This document shows positions 1 through 8,944 of a DNA stretch of 64,000 nucleotides, one piece after another. The notes beneath the pieces were generated by a model, which made no database searches, was not told the DNA's origin, and saw only the letters and a list, made by a program, of their open reading frames with translations. The position numbers and the translations under genes are program-made. Every line of letters starts with the position of its first letter. The stretch's first letter is position 1. Source of the DNA: Pseudoxanthomonas gei. Its GTDB lineage: Bacteria > Pseudomonadota > Gammaproteobacteria > Xanthomonadales > Xanthomonadaceae. The DNA lies in the NCBI RefSeq assembly GCF_010119615.1, contig NZ_QOVG01000001.1, positions 1-64,000 of the forward strand, written 5' to 3'.

Positions 1-172
1 GGGGGCAGCGAATCGGTCGTCGGGAGGTCTGGCGAATGAGCCGGCTCCGGGCGGGCCGCTGCTTCCGGCCGTGCAATGGAACCAAGAGTAAGCGGTGGCG
101 GGGCGGGTGTCCAGCGCCGACAGGAGCGGCGGCCTTTACAATCCAGCCCTGGAACGATGAGGGAAACAAAGC
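1..172. other. Left-edge non-coding or 3' end of an upstream gene
   Basis: Two plus-strand frames are open from the window edge, stopping at 37-39 and 89-91. Either could be the tail of an upstream gene; in xanthomonads yciB often precedes yciI and bolA. Too little is left to identify it. A purine-rich GAGGGAAA about 6 nt before 173 is the yciI ribosome-binding site. Confidence 0.3.
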
Positions 173-472
173 ATGTGGTATGCCATTGAAGGTTACGACG
201 CGGTCGACGCACTACCCAGGCGCCTGCAGGCCCGGGCCGCGCACCTGGCACGATTGACCGCCTTGCGCGACCAGGGGCGGCTGCTGCTGGCCGGTCCCTG
301 CCCGGCGATCGACGCCGAAGACCCGGGTCCCGCGGGCTTCAGCGGAAGCATCGTGATTGCAGAGTTCGAGTCGCTCGCCGAAGCACGCACCTGGGCCGAC
401 CAGGACCCGTATGTGGCAGCCGGGGTCTATGGCCGGGTGGAAGTAAGGCCATTCCGCAAGGTGCTTCCGTGA
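173..472 (+). CDS. yciI: YciI-like protein
   Basis: A 99-aa single-domain protein of the YciI/YCII family (ferredoxin-like fold, cytoplasmic). It starts MWYAIEGYD, has an internal histidine (AAHLARL) and an L-AGP segment, and ends in the family-typical D-PY-AAGVY-RVEVRPF stretch. Length matches the family (about 95-100 aa). Family members are suspected small-molecule enzymes, but no reaction can be assigned here. The stop overlaps the GTG start of bolA by 4 nt, so the two are translationally coupled. Confidence 0.88.
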   Translation: MWYAIEGYDAVDALPRRLQARAAHLARLTALRDQGRLLLAGPCPAIDAEDPGPAGFSGSIVIAEFESLAEARTWADQDPYVAAGVYGRVEVRPFRKVLP

Positions 473-747
473 CGCGCCTGGAGCGCATCCGCGCGGCATT
501 GGACGCTGCCTTCCAGCCCACCCACCTGCTGGTGAACGACGACAGCCACCTGCATGCCGGTCACGCGGGCGCGCAGGACGGTCGCGGTCATTTCGGCGTT
601 GAAATCACCAGCGCGGCGTTTACTGGCAAACCTTCCCTGGCCAGGCACCGCGCGGTGTATGCGGCGCTGGGCGACATGATGACCACCGACATCCATGCAC
701 TTTCGATACAGGCGATTGCGCCTGGAGAGTCCAGTCTGGACAGCTGA
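469..747 (+). CDS. bolA: BolA family protein
   Basis: A 92-aa BolA/IbaG-type protein starting at GTG and overlapping yciI by 4 nt (GTGA). The BolA core is visible: the H-HAGH segment (residues 27-32), F-G-VEI, a [13 protein letters not shown] helix with the conserved histidine and arginine, and the C-terminal IHALSIQA strand. BolA proteins pair with monothiol glutaredoxins in Fe-S handling and stress morphology; the partner is not in this window. The last dozen residues are variable. Identification of the family is secure; the precise subfamily is not. Confidence 0.9.
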   Translation: MTRLERIRAALDAAFQPTHLLVNDDSHLHAGHAGAQDGRGHFGVEITSAAFTGKPSLARHRAVYAALGDMMTTDIHALSIQAIAPGESSLDS

Positions 748-864
748 GGGCTGCAGCACTACAAAATGACGCGACGCAACACGAACGGGCCTGCAATGAC
801 AGCGGCAACCCGCTGAAATAAAAGGACTTTTCTCAACAGATAACATTGGCTTTACATCTGCTTG

Positions 865-878
865 TGGAAACGTTTACA
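865..878. promoter_or_regulatory. LacI-type operator (lacI upstream)
   Basis: The 14-bp palindrome TGGAAACGTTTACA with a central CG lies 42 nt before lacI. It matches, in inverse orientation, the TGTAACCGNTTCCA sites at 1984, 5095 and 18725. Its position suggests autoregulation. Confidence 0.7.
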
Positions 879-920
879 GTCCGCGCAGCTCGCTGAATCC
901 CGGCTCGCGGAGTGCACTGA

Positions 921-1961
921 ATGGCGCGAACCCACGTCACCATCAAAGATGTTGCACGTGAGGCCTCGGTCTCCGTAGCCACCGTGTCGCGTGCCCTGAA
1001 CGGGCATGAGAATGTCGCCGAGGGCGTGCGCAAGCACGTGACCGAAATCGCCAACCGGTTGCGCTACCAACCCCATGCCGCGGCACGCAGCCTCAGCAGC
1101 CGCAGGACCCAGACCATCGGGGTGGTGCTACCTGACCTGTATGGCGAGTTCTTCTCCGAGCTGATACGTGGCATCGACGTGGTTGCCCGCAGCCGGCGCC
1201 AGCACCTGCTGGTTTCCAGCTATCACGGCCATCCGGAAGAGCAGGGCGAGGCCTTGCGTGCCATGCGCGGCCGCGTCGATGGGCTGCTGGTGCTGTCTCC
1301 TTACGCGGACCGGCCGGGTTTCCTGACCGACAACCTGCCGATGGCATTGCCGGCGGTACTGATCAACACGCACCTGCCCGATGCCACCTATCCGGTCCTG
1401 AGCATCGACAATTTCGGCGGTGCCTCGGCCATGGTGAAGCACCTGGCCGAAGTCGGGCACCGCCACGTCGCCTTCATCTGCGGCCCCGAAGACAATTTCG
1501 ACGCACGCGAACGGCTGCGCGGCTACCGCAGCGCCCTGGCCGAACACCTGCCGCAGGCCACCGCCATGGAATTGCCGGGTGACTTCGACGAGTCCTCCGG
1601 TTATGAAGCCGGCAAGCAGATACTGTCCGCCGCCCAGCGGCCCGACGCGGTTTTCGCCGCCAACGACATGATGGCGCTGGGTTGCCTGTACGCGTTCAAC
1701 GAAGCCGGGGTGAAGATTCCCGACGATATCGCGCTTGCGGGTTTCGACGACATTCCCCTGGCGCGCTTTGTTCACCCTACCTTGACCACGATGCGGGTCA
1801 GCATTGCCGAGCTCGGTGGCCTGGCGTTGTCCCGGCTGCTGGTTTCGATAGAAAGCGACGAAGAGCAGGAAGTCACTTCGCAAACGCTGGTGCCGGAGTT
1901 GATCGTTCGCGAATCCTCCATCCGCGCGCCCCAACGTCAATCGGACACCGATGGTTCATGA
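921..1961 (+). CDS. LacI family transcriptional regulator of the glycan locus
   Basis: A 346-aa LacI/GalR repressor. Residues 6-30 (TIKDVAREASVSVATVSRAL) form the helix-turn-helix and the LNGHENV hinge entry; residues about 62-335 form a periplasmic-binding-protein-like effector domain with GVVLPD and the AGFDDIPLA signature. The regulator is followed in the same direction by the receptor gene. Four copies of one operator-like palindrome in the locus are the likely targets. The inducer is probably a disaccharide or short oligosaccharide from the imported glycan; this is inference. Similar regulators in xanthomonads control TonB receptor-linked sugar loci. Confidence 0.93.
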   Translation: MARTHVTIKDVAREASVSVATVSRALNGHENVAEGVRKHVTEIANRLRYQPHAAARSLSSRRTQTIGVVLPDLYGEFFSELIRGIDVVARSRRQHLLVSSYHGHPEEQGEALRAMRGRVDGLLVLSPYADRPGFLTDNLPMALPAVLINTHLPDATYPVLSIDNFGGASAMVKHLAEVGHRHVAFICGPEDNFDARERLRGYRSALAEHLPQATAMELPGDFDESSGYEAGKQILSAAQRPDAVFAANDMMALGCLYAFNEAGVKIPDDIALAGFDDIPLARFVHPTLTTMRVSIAELGGLALSRLLVSIESDEEQEVTSQTLVPELIVRESSIRAPQRQSDTDGS

Positions 1962-1983
1962 GCCATTTTTTTTCGCTGCCTGA

Positions 1984-1997
1984 TGTAACCGGTTCCA
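1984..1997. promoter_or_regulatory. LacI-type operator (receptor gene upstream)
   Basis: TGTAACCGGTTCCA, a near-perfect 14-bp palindrome centred on CG, lies 46 nt before the receptor start in the short gap after lacI. It shares its half sites with three other copies in the locus. Confidence 0.75.
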
Positions 1998-2043
1998 GAT
2001 GTAGTTCTCCAACTCGATTGCAAACCCTGGGAGGGGATAGGTC

Positions 2044-5004
2044 ATGAAGAGCCACAAGCAACGCAACATCCGTCCCACACGCAAACTGCTCAGCTGCGCC
2101 CTCGCCAGCTGCCTGATGCTGGGCGTGGCGCCAGCGGTATTCGCACAATCGACAGCAGCAACGATCCGCGGCCAGGTCTCTGCTGACTCGGCGCCGGCCA
2201 CGGATGCGAAGGTGACCGCAACCAACGTGGCTACGGGTTTGACCCGCAGCGTCCAGTCCAATGCGAGCGGTGGTTACTCGCTGGCCGGCCTGCCACCGGG
2301 AACCTACCGGATTGAGGTTTCTGCGGCCGGACAGACCAGCTCGCAGACCGTGACGGTCGCCGTGGGCCAGACCGCAACGCTGAACCTCGGGGTGGGTGGA
2401 GTGGCTGAGACCGCGGCGGGTGAAGCGACTGACCTGGAGGCAGTCACGGTACAGGGCACCATGCTGACCGAAACGAAGACGTCCGAGATTGCGACCTACG
2501 TGTCGCAGAAGCAGATTGATTCGCTGCCGCAAGGAACGCGCAACTTCCTGGCTTTCGCCGATACGGTTCCGGGCATGCAGTTCCAGACTGCTTCCGATGG
2601 TTCCACCAAGATCAAATCGGGGGCCCAGAGCGCTAACGGCGTGAATGTCTTCATCGACGGCGTCGGGCAAAAGAACTATGTATTGCAGGGTGGCGTCAGC
2701 GGCCAGGATTCAAGCCGGGGCAATCCGTTCCCGCAGTCGGCCATTGGCGAGTACAAGGTGATAACCCAGAACTACAAAGCCGAGTTCGACCAGTTGAGCA
2801 GCGCGGCGATCGTTGCCACCACCCGATCCGGCTCAAACAACTTCTCCGGAAGCTTCTTCTGGGACTATACCGATACGAACTGGCGTAAATCGACTGAATT
2901 CGAACAACGTTCGAACACCAAGGCCGAGTCAAAGGACGAGCAGTACGGCATCTCGTTCGGTGGTCCAATCATCCAGGACCAGGCGCACTTCTTCGTGGCG
3001 TATGAAGCGAAGGAATACGAGTCGCCGCGCACGATCATTCCCGGCCGCGGATACACCATCGACGAGCTTCCGGGCGATATCCAGGCCCAGATCGGCACCG
3101 GCTTCCTCACCGCCCCGTTCAAGGAAAACCTTTATTTCGGCAAGGTCGACTGGGCATTTGGCGACAATCATTATTTCGAGCTGACCGCGAAATACCGCGA
3201 CGAAGTGGAAGTCACCAACATCGGCGGTGAAAACCTGCCCAGCTACGGCACCGACAAGGTCAATGATGAAACCCGGGTGGACCTGCGTTATCAGTTCAAC
3301 ACCGGGAACTGGCTAAACGATGCGCACCTCATCTATGAAGACACCAGCTGGGGTCCTCGCCCGAGCACCAGTGGGCGCGGCTACATACTGACGGACGTCA
3401 CCGGATGGAACGATGTGATCATCCGGACGGGCGCCGGCCCCGACTACCAGAACAAGGGACAAAGCGGCTACGGGTTCCAGGACGACCTGACCTTTACCGG
3501 CTGGGAAGGCCACACCGTGAAGATGGGCGTGAAGTACAAGCGTATCGAAGTAAGTGCGCAGGAGCAGTCTCCGTACAACCCGGCCTATTACTACAACATT
3601 GGTGGAAGCCTTACCCAGCCGATCCACGTCCGCTTTGGCTTGCCGATTGCCGGAGTGGGTGACAACAGCGCAGTGTCCCGCAACAACCAGTTCGGCCTCT
3701 ATATCCAGGACGACTGGGAAGTCAACGACAAGCTGATACTGAATTTCGGCGTGCGCTGGGACTATGAGGAAAGCCCGACCTACCTGGACTACGTGACGCC
3801 GGCCGATGTTGCTTCCTCGCTGCGCTCTTCGACTGCGATCAACAATCCCAACTCGGGCGTCAATGTCGAGGACTACATCAGCGATGGCAACAATCGCAAG
3901 TCGTTCAAAGGCGCATGGGCGCCACGCCTCGGCTTTTCGTATGACCTCGCCGCGGACCAGCGCCATGTGATCTATGGAGGTGCGGGTCGTTCGTACGACC
4001 GCAACCTGTTCGACAATCTGCAGCTTGAGCTGACCAAGGCGAGTTTTGCCACCTACGACTTCGCGTTCCAGCCATCGTGTCCCGTGGCCGGCGTCGGCGG
4101 TTGCCTGGCATGGGATCCGAGCTATTTCGACCCTGCAGTCCTTGCCGGACTTGCTTCCGCCACCGGCGCGGGCCGCGAGGTCTTCATGTTGAAGAACGAG
4201 CTGAAGACGCCGTATTCGGACCAGTTCAGTCTGGGCATGCGCAATGCGCTGGGCGACTGGATGACGGACGTGACCATCTCGCATATAGACAGCAAGGATG
4301 GCTTCGCTTTCCTGTTGGGGAATCGCCGCCCCGACGGCAGCTTCTTCCCGCCTGGAAGCACCTGGGATCCGAAGCCCTGGGGCCAAGGCTTTCCCGGGTT
4401 CGGCAATCTGATCCTGGGCACCAATGGGATCGAAACACGATCCAATGCGCTGTATGTCAAGGTTGAAAAACCCTATACGCCTTCCTCCGGATGGGGCGCG
4501 ACCTTCGCTTACACATACACCGACGCGGAAGAAAATCGCCAGGCCGGCGAGGTCTTCTCACTGGACAAGCCAACGCTTGCCGATTATGGGTGGAAGAAGG
4601 CGGGCGGCGTTTCGCCACACCGGTTCGTCGCAACCGGTATCTACGACGCGCCGTGGGGAATCACCGTCTCGGGCAAGTTGACGCTTGCCACCCAGGCGCC
4701 GCGGTACATAACCAATTGCTTCGACGCTCCCGATTTCAATAATTGCTCGTTCGATCAGTATGAGCCAGATGGAACCCTGGGCTTCAAGCAGTTCGACCTG
4801 GCAGTCATGAAGCAATGGGCGGCAAGCAGCAACGTCAAACTGCGTGTCAGGGCGGACGTATTGAACGTATTCGATTGGGTGAACTATGCGGGCTACGACG
4901 ACTGGCGCGGCGGCCCCGGCGATGCGAACCTGAATTTCGGAACGCCCAATAGCCAGTCCCTGCCGACACGTACCTTCAAGCTGTCGTTTGGCCTGGACTG
5001 GTAA
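2044..5004 (+). CDS. TonB-dependent outer-membrane receptor (Oar/carboxypeptidase-regulatory type)
   Basis: A 986-aa outer-membrane receptor. A signal peptide spans residues 1-34 (cleavage after APAVFA). It is followed by a carboxypeptidase-regulatory-like beta-sandwich (about 40-115, GGYSLAGLPPGTYRIEV), a plug domain (about 135-260) and a long 22-strand-type barrel ending in the aromatic residue Trp986. No SusD partner is nearby, as is usual in xanthomonads. The start is set by GGGAGGGG about 8 nt upstream. An operator for the neighbouring LacI protein precedes it and a strong terminator follows. Role by context: TonB-driven import of an oligo- or polysaccharide across the outer membrane. 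The substrate is inferred only from the neighbouring glycosidases. Confidence 0.93.
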   Translation: MKSHKQRNIRPTRKLLSCALASCLMLGVAPAVFAQSTAATIRGQVSADSAPATDAKVTATNVATGLTRSVQSNASGGYSLAGLPPGTYRIEVSAAGQTSSQTVTVAVGQTATLNLGVGGVAETAAGEATDLEAVTVQGTMLTETKTSEIATYVSQKQIDSLPQGTRNFLAFADTVPGMQFQTASDGSTKIKSGAQSANGVNVFIDGVGQKNYVLQGGVSGQDSSRGNPFPQSAIGEYKVITQNYKAEFDQLSSAAIVATTRSGSNNFSGSFFWDYTDTNWRKSTEFEQRSNTKAESKDEQYGISFGGPIIQDQAHFFVAYEAKEYESPRTIIPGRGYTIDELPGDIQAQIGTGFLTAPFKENLYFGKVDWAFGDNHYFELTAKYRDEVEVTNIGGENLPSYGTDKVNDETRVDLRYQFNTGNWLNDAHLIYEDTSWGPRPSTSGRGYILTDVTGWNDVIIRTGAGPDYQNKGQSGYGFQDDLTFTGWEGHTVKMGVKYKRIEVSAQEQSPYNPAYYYNIGGSLTQPIHVRFGLPIAGVGDNSAVSRNNQFGLYIQDDWEVNDKLILNFGVRWDYEESPTYLDYVTPADVASSLRSSTAINNPNSGVNVEDYISDGNNRKSFKGAWAPRLGFSYDLAADQRHVIYGGAGRSYDRNLFDNLQLELTKASFATYDFAFQPSCPVAGVGGCLAWDPSYFDPAVLAGLASATGAGREVFMLKNELKTPYSDQFSLGMRNALGDWMTDVTISHIDSKDGFAFLLGNRRPDGSFFPPGSTWDPKPWGQGFPGFGNLILGTNGIETRSNALYVKVEKPYTPSSGWGATFAYTYTDAEENRQAGEVFSLDKPTLADYGWKKAGGVSPHRFVATGIYDAPWGITVSGKLTLATQAPRYITNCFDAPDFNNCSFDQYEPDGTLGFKQFDLAVMKQWAASSNVKLRVRADVLNVFDWVNYAGYDDWRGGPGDANLNFGTPNSQSLPTRTFKLSFGLDW

Positions 5005-5019
5005 GAAGATCAGGCCCAC

Positions 5020-5047
5020 CCGGCCGCCGCACAGGCGGCCGGTTTTT
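5020..5047 (+). terminator. Rho-independent terminator after the receptor gene
   Basis: Perfect 9-bp GC stem CCGGCCGCC/GGCGGCCGG with a 5-nt loop, followed by TTTTT, 15 nt after the receptor stop. It separates the receptor transcript from the GH144-ABC operon, which has its own operator at 5095. Confidence 0.9.
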
Positions 5048-5094
5048 AACGCTGGTCTGCAGATGTCCAAATATCGTGTTAACCCACGCACGGA

Positions 5095-5108
5095 TGTAAC
5101 CGCTTCCA
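5095..5108. promoter_or_regulatory. LacI-type operator (GH144-ABC operon)
   Basis: TGTAACCGCTTCCA, 18 nt before the GH144 start, between the receptor terminator and the gene. It is the third copy of the shared palindrome; one half-site base differs from the copy at 1984. Confidence 0.75.
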
Positions 5109-5126
5109 AGAGGTTCAAAGGTTTCA

Positions 5127-6740
5127 ATGAAGTCTCGTCGTCTACGTGTGTCGCTCTGCATCTGTCTCGCTGCGTTGGTCGCCGTGGCTTCTTCATGCAA
5201 GAAAACGCCCGAACCCGAACCGCGGAAGACAACAGCGCAGGTCGCCGGGCAGCCGGCCAAACCCGCCGTGCCTTCGCGGCCTGAACTGCCGCCGCTGTTC
5301 CGCGACATCGAACGCCGCACCTTCCAGTTTTTCTGGGACACCACCAATGAAACCAACGGACTGACGCCGGACCGCTTCCCGTCGCGTCCCTTTTCCAGCA
5401 TCGCTTCGGTCGGTTTCGCATTGACGGCCTATCCGATCGGCATCGAGAACAACTGGATCAGCCGCAACCAGGCGGTTGACCGCACCTTGCTGACGCTGAA
5501 ATTCTTCCGTGACATACCGCAGGGTCCGGAACGTACCGGCAAGGGGGCCTACAAGGGTTTCTACTATCACTTCCTGGACATGCAGAAGGGCGCGCGCTAC
5601 GACAGCTGGGTGGAACTTTCCAGCGTAGACACCACCCTGCTGATGATGGGCGTGTTGTTCGCCCAGTCCTACTACGACCACGATGATCCGCGCGAGGTCG
5701 AAATCCGCAAGCTTGCCGAGGAACTCTACCGCCGCGTCGACTGGACCTGGCTGCAGCAGAACAAGCCGCTGATCTCGATGGGCTGGTTCCCCGAAAGCGG
5801 CTTCATCAAGCACGACTGGATGGGCTACAACGAAGCCATGATGACCTACCTGCTGGCGCTGGCTTCGCCTACCCATCCGGTCAGCCCGGATGCGTGGGAA
5901 GTCTGGACGCGCAGCTACGACGAAGTCTGGGGCGTCTACCAGGACCAGGAATTCCTGGCCTTCGGCCCGATGTTCGGGCACCAGTACACGCACGTCTGGG
6001 TCGATTTCCGCGGCATCCAGGACGACTACATGCGCGAGCACGGCATGGACTACTTCGAAAACAGCCGCCGCGCCGCGCTCGCCCAGCGCACCTATGCCAT
6101 TTCCAATCCGATGAAGTGGAAGGATTACGGCGAGAACGTGTGGGGGCTGACCGCCAGTGACGGCCCGCAGCAGACCCTGCAGGAATACCGCGGCGAGCAA
6201 CGCGAATTCCGCCATTACTCGGCGCGTGGCGCCGGCCTGCGCGAGAACTTCGACGACGGCACCATCGCGCCGACCGCGGCGATCGCCTCGCTGCCGTTCG
6301 CGCCGGAAGTGGTGATTCCGGCCACCCTGGAAATGCACAAGCGCTACGGTGAGTACATTTATTCCAGCTATGGCTTCCTGGACTCGTTCAACCGCAGCTT
6401 CGACTACGACATCCCGCTGAAGACGGGCCGACTGGTGCCGGGGGAAGGTTGGGTGTCCAGTGACTACATCGGCATCGACCAGGGCCCGATCCTGACCATG
6501 ATCGCCAATTACCGCAACGAGTTCGTCTGGAACGTGATGAAGAAGAACCCGCACATCCGCACCGGACTGGAGCGGGCCGGCTTCAAGGGCGGCTGGCTGG
6601 CGCCGAAGGGCGTACCCGCGCCGACGACGAAACCGGCGGACGTGGACGCAGCCAACGCGCGTTCGCTGGGGATGGCCGAATCGCGCGCCAGCAGCCAGGA
6701 AAGCAAGGAACCGCCGCCGAGGCCGCAGGCGCCGCAGTAA
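5127..6740 (+). CDS. GH144-type (glucoamylase-like, PF10091) secreted glycosidase
   Basis: A 537-aa exported protein. Residues 1-24 form a signal peptide with a weak lipobox (VASSC, Cys24), so it may be a lipoprotein. The rest, residues about 50-490, is the (alpha/alpha)6 domain once named glucoamylase-like: ERRTFQFFWDTTN at the start, SSVDTTLLMMG, SMGWFPESGFIKHDWMGYNE, FGHQYTHVWVDFRG, then WGLTASDGP and GRLVPGEGWVSSDYIGIDQG. Characterised members of GH144 are endo-beta-1,2-glucanases, so a beta-1,2-glucan substrate is the leading hypothesis. The last about 40 residues are a Pro/Ala/Ser-rich tail. It opens an operon with the sugar ABC genes, 3 nt before the next start. Confidence 0.88.
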   Translation: MKSRRLRVSLCICLAALVAVASSCKKTPEPEPRKTTAQVAGQPAKPAVPSRPELPPLFRDIERRTFQFFWDTTNETNGLTPDRFPSRPFSSIASVGFALTAYPIGIENNWISRNQAVDRTLLTLKFFRDIPQGPERTGKGAYKGFYYHFLDMQKGARYDSWVELSSVDTTLLMMGVLFAQSYYDHDDPREVEIRKLAEELYRRVDWTWLQQNKPLISMGWFPESGFIKHDWMGYNEAMMTYLLALASPTHPVSPDAWEVWTRSYDEVWGVYQDQEFLAFGPMFGHQYTHVWVDFRGIQDDYMREHGMDYFENSRRAALAQRTYAISNPMKWKDYGENVWGLTASDGPQQTLQEYRGEQREFRHYSARGAGLRENFDDGTIAPTAAIASLPFAPEVVIPATLEMHKRYGEYIYSSYGFLDSFNRSFDYDIPLKTGRLVPGEGWVSSDYIGIDQGPILTMIANYRNEFVWNVMKKNPHIRTGLERAGFKGGWLAPKGVPAPTTKPADVDAANARSLGMAESRASSQESKEPPPRPQAPQ

Positions 6741-6743
6741 GCT

Positions 6744-8069
6744 GTGCAGATGCGTACCGTGGCCAGGTTCCATTCCACAGCAGTGCTGGTGAAGACGGCA
6801 GGCTGGTTGCTGTTGGGGTGCTGCGCGCTGGCGGCTGCTTCGTGCAAACGCGATCAGGACGGACGCGAGGTCGTCACCTTCTGGGCAATGGGTTACGAAG
6901 GCGAAGTGGTCGCGAAGCTGCTGCCCGAATTCGAGCGCCGGAATCCCGGCATCCGGGTGAACCTGCAGCAATTGCCGTGGCTGTCGGCGCACGAGAAGCT
7001 GCTGACGGCCTTTGCTGGCGAGTCGTTGCCGGATGTTTCGCCCATCGGCAATACCTGGATCCCCGAGTTCAGCGCGCTGGGTGCGCTGGAACCGCTGGAC
7101 GATGAGATTTCCGCCAGTCCGGGCTTCAATGTGCCCGACTATTTCCCTGGCGTCTGGGACAGCGGCGTGGTCGATGGAAGCACTTACGCGGTGCCCTGGT
7201 ATGTGGAAACGCGCCTGCCTTTCTATCGAACCGATCTGCTGCAGGCGGCCGGAGTCAAAGTGCCTCCGCGCAGCTGGGACGAGTGGCGCGAGGCGATGCA
7301 CGCGATCAAGCGCGAAGTCGGCCCGGACCGCTACGCGATCCTGCTGCCGCTCAACGAGTTCGAGCCGCTGCTGAGCCTGGCCATACAGCAGCCGGATCCC
7401 TTGCTGCGCGCCGGCGGCCGCTACGGCAATTTCCGCAGCGCCGGTTTCAGGAAGGCGATGGGCTTCTACAAGGAAATGTTCGACCACAAACTTGCCCCCG
7501 TGGTGACCAACAACCAGATCTCCAACGTGTGGGATGAGTTCGGCAAGGGCTTCTATTCCTTCTACATTTCCGGCCCCTGGAATATCGCCAAGTTCAAGGA
7601 ACGCCTGCCGCCGGCGCAGCAGGGCGACTGGATGACGATGCCGCTGCCGGGTCCGGAGGGGCCCGGTGCTTCGTTGGCGAACGGCACCAGCTTCGTGATC
7701 TTCCGGCAGTCCACCCACAAGGCGGCCGCGTGGAAACTCATCCACTTCCTGTCCCTGCCCGAGACCCAGGCACGCTTCCACGCGCTGACCGGCGACCTGC
7801 CACCGCGCCGTTCACCCTGGCTCACGCCGGCATTGGCAAGCGATCCCTATGCCACGGCGTTCCGCGAGCAACTGGAACGGGCCATCCCCACCCCCAAGGT
7901 GCCGGAATGGGAACGCATCGCCCAGGAGCTGCGCGTGGTCGGCGAGGAAGTGGCGAACGGAAAAATGAGCGTGGACGAAGCAGCCGAGGAAATGGACCGG
8001 CGCGCTGACCGCTATCTCGAGAAGCGGCGCTGGATGCTGGACCAGGCCGCCGCGGTCGGCGTGCCATGA
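6744..8069 (+). CDS. ABC sugar transporter, solute-binding lipoprotein
   Basis: A 441-aa extracellular solute-binding protein family 1 member. The GTG start lies 3 nt after the GH144 stop; an ATG two codons later (6750) is an equally possible start. A signal peptide ends in LAAASC (lipobox-like), giving an inner-membrane-anchored periplasmic binder. The mature part starts with VVTFWAMGYEGEVVAKLLPEFERRNPG, the classic family opening, and carries P-W-Y-VETRLPFYRTDLL and FYISGPWNIAKF blocks. It overlaps the first permease gene by 4 nt (ATGA). It is predicted to deliver an oligosaccharide to the MalF/MalG-type pair that follows. Confidence 0.93.
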   Translation: MQMRTVARFHSTAVLVKTAGWLLLGCCALAAASCKRDQDGREVVTFWAMGYEGEVVAKLLPEFERRNPGIRVNLQQLPWLSAHEKLLTAFAGESLPDVSPIGNTWIPEFSALGALEPLDDEISASPGFNVPDYFPGVWDSGVVDGSTYAVPWYVETRLPFYRTDLLQAAGVKVPPRSWDEWREAMHAIKREVGPDRYAILLPLNEFEPLLSLAIQQPDPLLRAGGRYGNFRSAGFRKAMGFYKEMFDHKLAPVVTNNQISNVWDEFGKGFYSFYISGPWNIAKFKERLPPAQQGDWMTMPLPGPEGPGASLANGTSFVIFRQSTHKAAAWKLIHFLSLPETQARFHALTGDLPPRRSPWLTPALASDPYATAFREQLERAIPTPKVPEWERIAQELRVVGEEVANGKMSVDEAAEEMDRRADRYLEKRRWMLDQAAAVGVP

Positions 8070-8944
8070 AGCCGTCCACCGCAGGCTGGATGTTCGCGGC
8101 ACCGGCGCTGATCGTCATCGGCCTGTTCTTCGGCCTGCCGGTGATTGCCGCACTTGCCCTTAGCCTGACCGATTTCGATATCTACGCACTGGCCGACCTG
8201 GGCAACCTGCGCTTCGTGGGGCTCGACAACTACGTCGGACTGCTGCAGAACCCGTTGTTCTGGAAGTCACTGGGCAACACGCTGTATTTCGTGGTCGTCG
8301 GAGTGCCGCTGTCGGTGGCGATGTCGTTGGGCGCCGCGTTGCTGCTGCATTCCAAAGCCGGACGGCTGAAGCCGTTCTTCCGCACCGCCTATTTCGCGCC
8401 CGTGGTGACCACGGTGGTTGCCGTGGCGGTGATCTGGCGCTACCTGTTCCATACCCGCTACGGGCTGGTGAACTGGGGACTGTCGGCCATCGGCGTCGAT
8501 GCCATCGACTGGCTGGGGGATCCGCGCTGGGCCATGCCGACCATCATCCTTTTCGCCGTGTGGAAGAACTTCGGCTACAACATGATCATCTTCCTGGCCG
8601 GCCTGCAGAGCATCCCGGAAGACCTCTACGAAGCCGCACGCATAGACGGCGCCGGCACCTGGAAGCAGTTCCGCCACGTGACCCTGCCGATGCTGGGGCC
8701 GGTGCTGCTGCTGGTCGGCATCCTGACCATGGCTGGCTACTTCCAGTTGTTTGCCGAGCCCTATGTGATGACCCAGGGTGGTCCGCTGGAAAGCACCAAG
8801 AGCGTGCTCTACCTGATGTACGAGGAAGGCTTCAAGTGGTGGAACCTGGGCAACGCATCGGCCGTGGCGTTCCTGCTTTTCCTGCTGATGGTCGCCACCA
8901 CCAGCGGACTGCTGTGGTTCGCGCGCAGGAAGGGCGTGGAATGA
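8066..8944 (+). CDS. ABC sugar permease, MalF type
   Basis: A 292-aa inner-membrane permease of the binding-protein-dependent transport family. About six transmembrane helices are visible, the first at residues 8-32. The cytoplasmic EAA loop EAARIDGAGTWKQFRHVTLP that docks the ATPase is intact. The YVMTQGGP segment typical of MalF-class sugar permeases follows. Its start overlaps the binding-protein stop and its stop overlaps the next start (ATGA in both cases), so the three genes are translationally coupled. Substrate is probably an oligosaccharide produced by the GH144 protein. Confidence 0.93.
   Translation: MKPSTAGWMFAAPALIVIGLFFGLPVIAALALSLTDFDIYALADLGNLRFVGLDNYVGLLQNPLFWKSLGNTLYFVVVGVPLSVAMSLGAALLLHSKAGRLKPFFRTAYFAPVVTTVVAVAVIWRYLFHTRYGLVNWGLSAIGVDAIDWLGDPRWAMPTIILFAVWKNFGYNMIIFLAGLQSIPEDLYEAARIDGAGTWKQFRHVTLPMLGPVLLLVGILTMAGYFQLFAEPYVMTQGGPLESTKSVLYLMYEEGFKWWNLGNASAVAFLLFLLMVATTSGLLWFARRKGVE

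Noticed and set aside
36..257. Short 73-codon frame overlapping yciI
   Set aside because: Overlaps yciI in another frame; no homology features and no ribosome-binding site.
5193..7781. 862-codon minus-strand frame over GH144 and the binding-protein gene
   Set aside because: Antisense shadow covering two clear plus-strand genes; no family features.
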